Of a DNA stretch of 64,000 nt, positions 17,864 through 24,941 are shown one piece after another (position 1 is the first letter of the stretch; the number at the start of each line of letters is the position of its first letter). The notes under the pieces were generated by a model, which saw only the letters and a program-made list of their open reading frames with translations, did not search any database and had not been told where the DNA came from. Both the position numbers and the translations under genes were made by a program. Origin of the DNA: Anaerolineales bacterium (GTDB lineage Bacteria > Chloroflexota > Anaerolineae > Anaerolineales > Villigracilaceae). The DNA lies in assembly GCA_024710905.1 (NCBI GenBank), contig JANJTV010000012.1, positions 62,001 through 126,000 on the forward strand, written 5' to 3'.

Positions 17864-18661
17864 TCAGGCTTTGAGTTCCACAATGCGGTCGAGCCGGAAG
17901 CTGCGCTCATCGCGGCGCAGGTGACAGAAGGCGCGCAAGTAAATGTAGTCAGCGAGACCGGTGACCTGGATTGGGGTGATACGCCGGGTGGTCTTTTCGC
18001 CATCGCGGTCAATGTAGGTAATCTGGAGGTCTTTCCTGGCGCGAATAGCTTCATCTAGGTGGGTGGGGAGTTGAGGAGTCTCCTGTGGCCAGGCCGGGGA
18101 GCTGTATATACCGATGCAGTCATCCAGTTCACGGATGCCGCGCAGACCTTCGAGCATGGCAAAAAGAAGGTTTTTGGTGGTCAGTGCGTCGCCTGTGGCG
18201 CGGTGGGCTTCCGGGTTCTGGATGCCGAATTCGGAAGCCACGTTGCTGAGGGAATAGGATGCCAGGTCATAATGTTCGCGGACAATGTGCAGGGTGTCGA
18301 TGATGTTGGGGAAGACAACTTCGCGGCCAAGACGGCGGAATTCATTATCAAGAAATTGCAGGTCAAACTGGGCATTGTGACAGACAATGACCGAATCGGT
18401 GAGCAGGCTCTCGATCTTCCCTGCCAGGTCGCTGAATTGCAGGGCCTGTTTGAGCATGTCGTCATCCAAGCCATTTACGCTGGCTGCGCCAGGGGAGAGC
18501 GGCCGCCCGGGGTTGATTAGCATCTGGTAAGTGCTGCGGATGCGTTTGCCCTCGGTTTGGACGATGGCAATCTCACAAATACGGTCACCAAACCAGGGCG
18601 AAAGGCCGGTGGTTTCAACATCCAGGAACGCAAAACGACAGTTGGAAAGGTCAAAGGTCAT
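17864..18661 (-). CDS. DEDDh 3'-5' exonuclease (DnaQ-like) fused to a C-terminal WYL domain
   Basis: The 265-residue protein begins with a DnaQ-type exonuclease (about 8-175). All acidic residues are seen: Asp14 and Glu16 in FLDVETTG, Asp100 in NAQFDLQFLD, and His153/Asp158 in HRATGDAL. Residues 200-265 match the WYL domain of DNA-damage-linked regulators: a basic helix, LQITYIDRDGEKTTRRITPIQ, then LRAFCHLRRDERSFRLDRI. The pairing suggests a nuclease gated by a ligand or by single-stranded DNA, which is inference. The start at 18661 avoids an upstream Met with no ribosome site. Confidence 0.88.
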   Translation of the reverse strand: MTFDLSNCRFAFLDVETTGLSPWFGDRICEIAIVQTEGKRIRSTYQMLINPGRPLSPGAASVNGLDDDMLKQALQFSDLAGKIESLLTDSVIVCHNAQFDLQFLDNEFRRLGREVVFPNIIDTLHIVREHYDLASYSLSNVASEFGIQNPEAHRATGDALTTKNLLFAMLEGLRGIRELDDCIGIYSSPAWPQETPQLPTHLDEAIRARKDLQITYIDRDGEKTTRRITPIQVTGLADYIYLRAFCHLRRDERSFRLDRIVELKA

Positions 18662-18680
18662 GGCGATTTTGGTCAGTGGG

Positions 18681-18687
18681 TATAATA
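18681..18687. promoter_or_regulatory. Divergent overlapping -10 element
   Basis: GGTATAATACC (18680-18690) is a perfect interrupted palindrome. It reads TATAAT on the plus strand toward the FGE-like gene (start 18719) and TATTAT on the minus strand toward the exonuclease gene (start 18661). The two genes may share one symmetrical core promoter in the 57-base gap; -35 matches are poor on both sides. Confidence 0.45.
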
Positions 18688-18718
18688 CCAAATATCATTT
18701 TAATGGCAGGGTAGCAAT

Positions 18719-19624
18719 TTGAAAATTCCTCCCAAACAATATTTCTGGCTCCTGCTTGTCCTGACCGGGCTGGGTTTGCTGGCCTTTGTCATCCTCGGCG
18801 GGCGTGAGTTCGTCAGGAACGTATATAAGTCTGGCCTGGTACAGGCACGCACACTGCAGGCCTGGGCAGGGTCGTTTGGCATTGGCGTTCAGGTGGTACT
18901 GCCAATTGAAACGCGTATTTCTGATGTGGATGGCATGGTGCAAGTGTTCGTCCCGGCAGGTGAATTCCTGATGGGTGAAGATGATCGCGATACGATTGTC
19001 AGCTACCCGCGCCACCCGGTCTACCTAGATGCTTTCTGGATTGACCAGACCGAAGTGAGCAATGCCATGTATGCGTTGTGTGTTCAAGATGGTGTTTGCA
19101 GGCAGCCCGCCTACCCGGAAGAATATGCATATTATGGCGGGCCGGACTATGCCGACTACCCGGCGGTCTACATCACCTGGGACGAGGCACAGGCGTACTG
19201 TCATTGGGCGGGTCGCCGCCTGCCGACAGAAGCTGAATGGGAAAAAGCTGCCCGCGGCGTGGATGGACGCACCTACCCCTGGGGCAATGAACCGCCCGAT
19301 TTTTCCCGCCTGAATTATGACAACCTGCTGGGTGGCCCGTTGCCGGTAAACCGTTACCTGGCAGGTGCCAGTCCGTATGGCGCATTGAACATGGCCGGGA
19401 ATGTCCGCGAGTGGGTGGCCGATTGGTATAACCAGGTCTATTATGCAGACCGGATCTATGATAATCCGCCGGGGCCCGAAGAGCCCGCCGGGGATAGCAA
19501 AAAAGCCCTGCGGGGCGGGGCTTTCATGGATGACGCGCACAAGATTCGCATTTTTACCCGCATGGCGCATGTGCCCTGGTCGGCGGGCTTTACGCGTGGA
19601 TTCCGTTGCGCCAGCGGCGACTAA
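18719..19624 (+). CDS. Membrane-anchored formylglycine-generating-enzyme-like (SUMF1/FGE-sulfatase domain) protein
   Basis: The 301-residue product starts at TTG with AGGG seven bases upstream. A single N-terminal transmembrane helix (about 8-28) anchors an extracytoplasmic domain. Residues 75-300 are an FGE-sulfatase fold: VPAGEFLMG, DAFWIDQTEVSNAMY, RRLPTEAEWEKAARG, YPWGN, NMAGNVREWVADW and the terminal GFRCA. Only one Cys is evident at the end instead of the active-site Cys pair of true formylglycine-generating enzymes, so it is probably a non-catalytic or sugar/peptide-binding relative. The convergent methyltransferase gene overlaps its 3' end by four bases. Confidence 0.88.
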   Translation: MKIPPKQYFWLLLVLTGLGLLAFVILGGREFVRNVYKSGLVQARTLQAWAGSFGIGVQVVLPIETRISDVDGMVQVFVPAGEFLMGEDDRDTIVSYPRHPVYLDAFWIDQTEVSNAMYALCVQDGVCRQPAYPEEYAYYGGPDYADYPAVYITWDEAQAYCHWAGRRLPTEAEWEKAARGVDGRTYPWGNEPPDFSRLNYDNLLGGPLPVNRYLAGASPYGALNMAGNVREWVADWYNQVYYADRIYDNPPGPEEPAGDSKKALRGGAFMDDAHKIRIFTRMAHVPWSAGFTRGFRCASGD

Positions 19625-20289
19625 ACTTTGCGCCAGTACACGCCGGTACACTCCGGCAGGCGCGTACCTTCCACCTTCAACGAATCGCCAAAAAAGAACA
19701 GTGCCAGTTCACGCGCCTCGGCTTCACTTTCAAATTCATAATCGGTTCGGATGACGGTTTTCCGGAAATTCTTTGTCACCAGCCAGCCGTAGAATTCTTT
19801 TAAGTGTTCGATTTCCACCGGCTCGGTGTTCCCTGTCCCAAGCGACTCCAGTAAAATGACCATTCCGTTCGGGCGCAGGATGCGACCAAGCTCTCCCCAA
19901 CCTGCCTCCACATCTTGCAGGCTTCCCCACACGGACAGGTAACTAAAACTCCAGCCTGAAATAACCAGGTCGGCACTGGCAGTTTCTGCGGGAAGTTTAC
20001 GATGATCTGCCACGCCCGTTTCCCAGTTGGTCAGGCCCATCCTGTGCAGGTGGTTTTCTGCTATCGAAAGCATATGCCCGGAGGCATCGTAAGCGCGTAA
20101 GGTTTTAACCTGTGGGCCCAGCAGGCGTGCCAGGCGGCCTGTCCCTGCGCCGACATCCACTACGTCCAGCCCGGCCAGGGGGAGTATTTGCTGGATGGTT
20201 TTTAGGATATTCCCGTCCACATCCTCGCGTAGGATTAGGCGGTCATACAGATCGGCATGGCTGGCGTACACTTCTTCCTGGGATGGCAT
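19621..20289 (-). CDS. SAM-dependent class I methyltransferase
   Basis: About 222 residues from the Met at 20289. VVDVGAGTGRLARLL is motif I and binds SAM; DLVISGWSFSYL and GELGRILRPNGMVILLE are motifs IV and V/VI of a UbiE/methyltransferase-11 type domain. The substrate is not predictable. Two further Mets up to 17 codons upstream are possible but overlap the preceding 81-residue gene. It is the last of a TetR, small-protein, methyltransferase operon. Confidence 0.85.
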   Translation of the reverse strand: MPSQEEVYASHADLYDRLILREDVDGNILKTIQQILPLAGLDVVDVGAGTGRLARLLGPQVKTLRAYDASGHMLSIAENHLHRMGLTNWETGVADHRKLPAETASADLVISGWSFSYLSVWGSLQDVEAGWGELGRILRPNGMVILLESLGTGNTEPVEIEHLKEFYGWLVTKNFRKTVIRTDYEFESEAEARELALFFFGDSLKVEGTRLPECTGVYWRKV

Positions 20290-20293
20290 ATGC

Positions 20294-20539
20294 TTATTCC
20301 GTTTCGTCATCAAAATAATCTTCTGTTCCAGCGCCCACACGGCGGCTGGCCAGTTCCACGGCTTCGGTCAGGCTGGCAGCAATGGTATGACCGGGGAGTT
20401 TCTTCCAGCCGGAATGGTCGCCAAAATCAGGTGAATGTTCCCTGAAAAACTGCTGGAACTCAATTTCATAAAGGCCGTCCGCGCGCGGGCGGATGATGGC
20501 TTTGAGTGTGCCGTCGCGTGAAAGGATTCCCTGTGTCAT
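20294..20539 (-). CDS. Hypothetical protein, 81 residues
   Basis: A small acidic soluble protein with no recognised motif. It contains a central FQQFFREHSPDFGDHSGW stretch and an acidic end (EDYFDDETE). It is likely real: the start overlaps the TetR stop by four bases (ATGA), GAGGAG is correctly placed, and the next gene begins four bases after its stop. Function unknown. Confidence 0.65.
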   Translation of the reverse strand: MTQGILSRDGTLKAIIRPRADGLYEIEFQQFFREHSPDFGDHSGWKKLPGHTIAASLTEAVELASRRVGAGTEDYFDDETE

Positions 20540-21141
20540 GGCTGCATCTCCTCGTGAATGGGTGAAAGCCCCAGGTTGGCAGCAACCAACGGCAAGATTT
20601 CGCTGGCGAATTGCTCTGGCGGGCTTTTTTGCCTTTCGTGCGTCCATTGATGCGCCAGGCCATACAGAGCCCAACTGGCGGCAGTGGCCGCGCGCTGGCG
20701 GACGATTTCATTTTCAAATGAGCCATCCATGCCTTCCAACCAGTGGTTAAGCAGGCCATAGATTTCCTCACGGATCTGGGCTTCCATCAGCGATTGAAAA
20801 TGCCCTTCGTGACTGGCGCAGTTCGAGTGAGTCCGTGTGATGAACTCGCAGATGGTGATTACCAGCAGGCGCAGGTTATCCATACTAAACGTGCAGACAT
20901 TCAGCGTTCGGCGTGAAATCTCTCCCTGGAACTCCTCGCGGATGAAAGTATCCAGCAGGGCATATTTATCGGCAAAGTGGGCGTAAAAGGTGGCGCGGTT
21001 AACCCCCGCTTTTTCGGTTACATCGTTCACGGTGATGCCGCCGAAGCCTTTTTCGGGCAACAGTTCGCTAAAGGCGGCCAGCAGCAACTGGCGGGTGCGC
21101 TGGGTGCGCGGGTCGAGTTTTTCAGTTGAATTTGGCAACAT
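20536..21141 (-). CDS. TetR/AcrR family transcriptional regulator
   Basis: The 201-residue protein has the TetR helix-turn-helix near residues 15-62 (TRQLLLAAFSELLPEKGF, then ITVNDVTEKAGVNRATFYAHFADK) and a helical ligand-binding domain. It is transcribed away from the LUD-domain gene. The intergenic region holds two near-identical 16-base partial palindromes, so it probably represses itself and the divergent gene. The inducer is unknown. Confidence 0.92.
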   Translation of the reverse strand: MLPNSTEKLDPRTQRTRQLLLAAFSELLPEKGFGGITVNDVTEKAGVNRATFYAHFADKYALLDTFIREEFQGEISRRTLNVCTFSMDNLRLLVITICEFITRTHSNCASHEGHFQSLMEAQIREEIYGLLNHWLEGMDGSFENEIVRQRAATAASWALYGLAHQWTHERQKSPPEQFASEILPLVAANLGLSPIHEEMQP

Positions 21142-21153
21142 TTTTACTCCAAT

Positions 21154-21242
21154 GTTGTTTAGGCAACAAAAATCGGGTTTTGATGGTTGACGCTCCCGAT
21201 GCGGGGAGGTAAATTTGGCAACATGCGTTGCTTATGCAACAA
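21154..21242. promoter_or_regulatory. Pair of probable TetR operator sites
   Basis: GTTGTTTAGGCAACAA (21154-21169) and GTTGCTTATGCAACAA (21227-21242) agree in 14 of 16 positions, and both have GTTG...CAAC symmetry. The word TTGGCAACAT also occurs twice (21132-21141 and 21214-21223). One site lies next to the TetR start and the other close to the LUD gene promoter, which suits mutual repression. Confidence 0.6.
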
Positions 21243-21286
21243 TAGTTGTGCAAATTGATTGTAACATCAAAAGGAGAAAATACAAA

Positions 21287-21952
21287 ATGTCAAATTTACT
21301 GGTATTCAGCAAGCCCGCCGAAGTGCCGCTGGTTCCCAACCAGGCTTACAGCCAACTGGCCAACGATGACCAGATTCGCCGCGCAGCCAATGCCCTAGAA
21401 TTGAACGGCATCAAAACGATTGTAGTTGCAACGGCTGAGGAAGCCAAAACCAAATTGGTCGAGGTCATCCCGGCAGGTGCGGAGGTGTTCACCTCCAGCA
21501 GCACCACGCTGATCCAACTGGACCTGCTGGATGAAATAGACCGCGAAGGTGGCCGCTACAACTCGGTGCGTGTAAAACTTAATGGAATGGACCGCGCCAC
21601 TCAGGGCCGCGAAATGCAAAAACTGGGTGCCACGCCGGAATATATTGTTGGCTCGGTGCACGCCGTGAGCGAAACCGGCAGCGTGATCGTTGCCTCCTCC
21701 AGCGGCAGCCAGATTGGTCCGTATGCCTCCACTGCCGCAAAAGTGGTCTGGATCGTCGGCGCGCAGAAGATTGTCCCGACGTTGGAGGAAGGCCTGAATC
21801 GCATCGAGGAGTATTCCCTGCCGTTGGAAGATGAGCGCGCCCAGAAGGCCTATGGCGCGCATAGCAGTGTGAATAAGCTGCTGGTCATCAACCGCGAAAT
21901 GAATCCTAATCGCACCACCATGATCATCGTCAAAGAAAACCTGGGTTTTTAG
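21287..21952 (+). CDS. LUD-domain protein (LutC/YkgG-like lactate-utilisation family)
   Basis: The 221-residue product is a stand-alone LUD domain (DUF162): a conserved AEVFTSSSTTLIQLDLLDEI segment, GSVHAVSETGSVIVASSSGSQ near the middle, and VVWIVGAQKIVPTLEEGLNRI. LutC homologues act with an iron-sulfur LutB, but no partner is present here. AAGGAG lies 12 bases before the ATG. The flanking TetR and operator repeats suggest inducible expression. Confidence 0.85.
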   Translation: MSNLLVFSKPAEVPLVPNQAYSQLANDDQIRRAANALELNGIKTIVVATAEEAKTKLVEVIPAGAEVFTSSSTTLIQLDLLDEIDREGGRYNSVRVKLNGMDRATQGREMQKLGATPEYIVGSVHAVSETGSVIVASSSGSQIGPYASTAAKVVWIVGAQKIVPTLEEGLNRIEEYSLPLEDERAQKAYGAHSSVNKLLVINREMNPNRTTMIIVKENLGF

Positions 21953-22011
21953 TACCGGAGATTTTAAAAAAGCCCGGTACTTAAACTATAATCGTTCGAG
22001 AAAGGCATTGC

Positions 22012-22878
22012 ATGACCGCGTATACCCTCCCTCCTGAAACCGGCATTGGCGCCGTGCATCTCACCGTCCACGACCTGGAACGCTCCGAGCAGTTTTACCA
22101 CCAGGTGATGGGCTTCAAAACCCTGCAACGGGATGCCAGCGAGTTGCAACTGACCGCCGATGGTCTTAAACCATTGCTGGTGTTGCATGGGGATGCGGCC
22201 GCCCCGCCCCGCCCCAGGCGCACAACTGGTTTGTACCATTATGCAGTGCTAACCCCCAGCCGACGCGATCTGGCCCGTTCCATTGTACGGCTGGCGCAAA
22301 GCCAGTATCCCCTCCAAGGTGGGGCGGATCATCTGGTCAGTGAAGCGCTTTACCTGGCCGACCCGGATGACAATGGCATAGAAATCTACCGTGACCGTCC
22401 GCGCGAGGAATGGCAGCGCCTGGAGGATGGCAGCCTGCAAATGGCCAACGAACCGCTGGATATTAATGGGATTGTTGGCGAGCTGGGCGGCCAGAATGAT
22501 TCCGGCGACGGGCTGGCCCCGGGGACGACCATTGGCCATATGCACCTGAATGTAGGCAATCTGCGCGACGCCGAATCGTTTTACCATGAACTGTTGGGCT
22601 TCGATATCGTTGTACGCTGGCACGGGCAGGCGCTGTTCGTCTCGGCGGGTGGATATCACCACCACCTGGGCCTGAACACTTGGAATGGGGTTGGTGCGCC
22701 GCCCCCGCCAGAAAACGCCGTTGGCCTGAAATACTTTGAACTGGCACTCCCGTCCGCCGGGCAGGTGGAAGAACTCGCCGACAGGGTTGTAAAAGCCGGT
22801 TTAACGGTGGAAGAAGCCGGGGGGAGCCCGCTGCTGCGCGACCCGTTCAGGAATGGTATCTTACTTAAAGTGCTATGA
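22012..22878 (+). CDS. Two-domain VOC/glyoxalase family protein (CatE-like extradiol dioxygenase)
   Basis: The 288-residue protein is two vicinal-oxygen-chelate domains in tandem (about 10-130 and 168-287). In the first, His in AVHLTV, His in LYHYAV and Glu in GIEIYRD form the usual metal triad. The second keeps the first His (GHMHLNV) but has Phe/Glu at the second place, so a single metal site is likely. CatE-like catechol 2,3-dioxygenases have this organisation; a glyoxalase-type activity cannot be excluded. A TATAAT box is at 21987. Confidence 0.85.
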   Translation: MTAYTLPPETGIGAVHLTVHDLERSEQFYHQVMGFKTLQRDASELQLTADGLKPLLVLHGDAAAPPRPRRTTGLYHYAVLTPSRRDLARSIVRLAQSQYPLQGGADHLVSEALYLADPDDNGIEIYRDRPREEWQRLEDGSLQMANEPLDINGIVGELGGQNDSGDGLAPGTTIGHMHLNVGNLRDAESFYHELLGFDIVVRWHGQALFVSAGGYHHHLGLNTWNGVGAPPPPENAVGLKYFELALPSAGQVEELADRVVKAGLTVEEAGGSPLLRDPFRNGILLKVL

Positions 22879-22898
22879 GGATTCTCATCCAATAAATC

Positions 22899-22934
22899 AT
22901 TACGCCCGACTGAATGAAACCAGCCAGGCGTAAT
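22899..22934. terminator. Probable bidirectional terminator
   Basis: ATTACGCC (22899-22906) pairs with GGCGTAAT (22927-22934), with an inner CTG/CAG helix. It is followed by TTTG on the plus strand and sits between convergent VOC and NHL genes. Confidence 0.45.
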
Positions 22935-22948
22935 TTGTTACTTGGGTT

Positions 22949-23956
22949 TTATGGCAGAACTGGTGCGGCAAGTACGACCATGCTCTGACCCGATTGGTTT
23001 GCGACATAGACATTACCGCTGGCGTCAAAGGCGATGCAGGTAGGCCGTTGGAAAAGCCCCTTGCCTTCCGCATCAACGTTCCACTCCCAGAGGGTATTGC
23101 CTTGCTGGTCAAAGACCTGCACACGGCCCAGCTGGTAGTCGCTGACGTATACCCGCCCCTGGGCATCTACTGCAATTGCTTCGGGCGTGCCTTGAACACC
23201 TACTGCGCTGGCGATCGTCCAGCCAAGCAGAAAATTCCCTTGGCTGTCAAATTTCTGAACGTTCTTTCTCTCATAGTCAGAAACGTAAATGTTGCCATCT
23301 GCGTCCACTGCGATGCCAGTGGCATGCAGGAATTTACCATCCCCATCTCCCAGACCGCCAAAGCGGAAGATAAACTGGCCATTGTTGTCAAATTTCTGGA
23401 CGTATGCGCTGCCATCATCGGTCACGTAGATATTGTCCTGTGCATCAATGGCAATGCCAATGGCGCGGCGGAATTTTCCCTCGGCCGAGCCCTGCCCACC
23501 AAACTCGGTTATGTAATTGCCGTCTTTGTCGAACTTTTGGATACGGAAATTACCATTATCTACAACAAAGACATTGTCCTGGCTGTCGATGGCAAGGCTG
23601 CCAAAACCCAGGGATGTGAATTCACCTGGGCCTTCCCCTTTCGTTTCCCAGGCGGCAATTTGCACCCCGGCGGCATCAAAGACCAGCACGCGGTTGTTCC
23701 CGGCATCATTGACATAAATTTGACCGAGTGAATTCACAGCCACCCCGTAAGGGTCTTTAAACTTAATATCTGGTTTGCCCAGCTTGAGCAAGATTACTGC
23801 TTCGGGTCCGGCAGGTTCTGTCGGTTCCGGGGTGGGCGCCGAGGTTTCAGTTGCTACAATTGGTTCTTCTGTATGCGGAGGTGTGGCAGCAGGCTGGTTG
23901 GTGCAGGCGACTAGAACAAACAGGATTACAAGGCTAGGGAACAGGTTTTTTTTCAC
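22949..23956 (-). CDS. NHL-repeat beta-propeller lipoprotein
   Basis: The 335-residue protein begins at GTG with GGAG upstream. A signal peptide ends in the lipobox LVAC, followed by a Thr/Pro/Glu-rich linker to about residue 50. Six repeats of about 45 residues follow, each with IA(V/I)DxxGNIYVxDxxxxRVQxFDxxG, the NHL pattern, folding as a six-bladed propeller outside the cell. Such proteins bind proteins or glycans; a catalytic role is not indicated. Confidence 0.9.
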   Translation of the reverse strand: MKKNLFPSLVILFVLVACTNQPAATPPHTEEPIVATETSAPTPEPTEPAGPEAVILLKLGKPDIKFKDPYGVAVNSLGQIYVNDAGNNRVLVFDAAGVQIAAWETKGEGPGEFTSLGFGSLAIDSQDNVFVVDNGNFRIQKFDKDGNYITEFGGQGSAEGKFRRAIGIAIDAQDNIYVTDDGSAYVQKFDNNGQFIFRFGGLGDGDGKFLHATGIAVDADGNIYVSDYERKNVQKFDSQGNFLLGWTIASAVGVQGTPEAIAVDAQGRVYVSDYQLGRVQVFDQQGNTLWEWNVDAEGKGLFQRPTCIAFDASGNVYVANQSGQSMVVLAAPVLP

Positions 23957-24023
23957 AGGGGTCTCCTTGGGTAGGCAGGATTATATCGTGCCTATTCAGA
24001 GCTTGTTGGTCTGATTCGCAATG

Positions 24024-24053
24024 AAAAACACCCGGGACTATCCGGGTGTTTTT
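24024..24053 (-). terminator. Terminator after the TspO gene
   Basis: A symmetrical hairpin, AAAAACACCCGG with CCGGGTGTTTTT around a six-base loop, gives a GC stem and a T-run in both directions. It ends the TspO-like transcript 19 bases past its stop and insulates the NHL gene. Confidence 0.85.
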
Positions 24054-24071
24054 GTAAGAAAGAGAATGTGA

Positions 24072-24830
24072 TCAAGCCTTGCGGCGGCGCAAAACAATGG
24101 CTGAGAAAGCCAGAATCAGGGCCAGCCCGGCGGCTGCCCAGGCGCTGTTGGCAACCATCGTCTCGGCGGCCTGTTTGACAGCGATGCCCGCAAACGACCA
24201 GGCAAAGACCAACAGGTAGGCTGAGTCGCGGCGGTTGAAGAACATCAGCACGCCCAGCAGGCTGGCGACCAGCAGCATGATCACGGCCCAGGTTTGCGGG
24301 GCAATGCCAAAGCCATCCCAGTTAATTGAGTACAGCCAGGATGTGATATTGGCAATCGTCGCCACACTGATCCAGCCCAGGTAAATACTAAAGGGGATGT
24401 CCACGCTCCAGGTTTCGGTGGGGTTGACCCGTTCGCGTCCAACGTTTAGTTTTTGGTAGCTGGTGATGAGCAGGCCCAGCAGGCCGAGCATGATGATGAC
24501 GCTCAGGCCGAACAGGTTGTAGTGCCAGGCAAACAGCCAGGCGGCGTTGAACAGGCCGCTGATGGCGAACCAGTAGCCCAGCCGCTCGAGGCGCGGATTC
24601 TCGCGCTGGGCAGGTAGAAACTGGTAGATGCTGAAGGCGATCCAACCGAGGTAAATGACGCCCCAGATAGCAAAGACATACCCGGCAGGGACAAAATAGA
24701 CCAGGAAACGGTCTGAGATCTCGCCGGTGAACTGCCCATTGAGTGGCAGGGCGCTGGCGAGGATGTTAATGGTGATTGCCAGGGCAACTGAGATGGCGTT
24801 GGCGGTCTGGCGGAAAATCGTCTTGTTCAT
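24072..24830 (-). CDS. TspO/MBR-family tryptophan-rich membrane protein
   Basis: The 252-residue protein has seven or eight predicted membrane helices. VPAGYVFAIWGVIYLGWIAFSIYQ is the family signature near residues 48-71, with a later NITSWLYSINWDGFG. TspO-like proteins bind porphyrins or sterols. This member is longer than the 150-170-residue classical TspO and belongs to the larger tryptophan-rich subgroup. GGAG precedes the ATG. It is divergent from the cyclase gene. Confidence 0.82.
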   Translation of the reverse strand: MNKTIFRQTANAISVALAITINILASALPLNGQFTGEISDRFLVYFVPAGYVFAIWGVIYLGWIAFSIYQFLPAQRENPRLERLGYWFAISGLFNAAWLFAWHYNLFGLSVIIMLGLLGLLITSYQKLNVGRERVNPTETWSVDIPFSIYLGWISVATIANITSWLYSINWDGFGIAPQTWAVIMLLVASLLGVLMFFNRRDSAYLLVFAWSFAGIAVKQAAETMVANSAWAAAGLALILAFSAIVLRRRKA

Positions 24831-24905
24831 TTTTTCTCCGTTCGTTGGGTTGGTTGGACATTATTTTCATACCAGATGCCTTGCGAAACCTATCAGGGTC
24901 TGTGG

Positions 24906-24932
24906 TTGGCAGGAAAATTGTCTGGGTATAAT
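24906..24932 (+). promoter_or_regulatory. Promoter of the cyclase-ATPase gene
   Basis: TTGGCA (24906-24911) and TATAAT (24927-24932) have a 15-base spacer and a TGGG extension before the -10. The ATG follows the -10 by nine bases with no ribosome site, so the leader would be about two or three bases. Confidence 0.55.
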
Positions 24933-24941
24933 GATTGTATT

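Noticed and set aside
21951-21982. Inverted repeat AGTACCGG/CCGGTACT after the LUD gene
   Set aside because: The 15-base A-rich loop and lack of a T-run on either side make a terminator doubtful.
22994-23731. 245-residue plus-strand frame
   Set aside because: It is the complement of the NHL-repeat gene; its apparent repeats mirror the NHL repeats.
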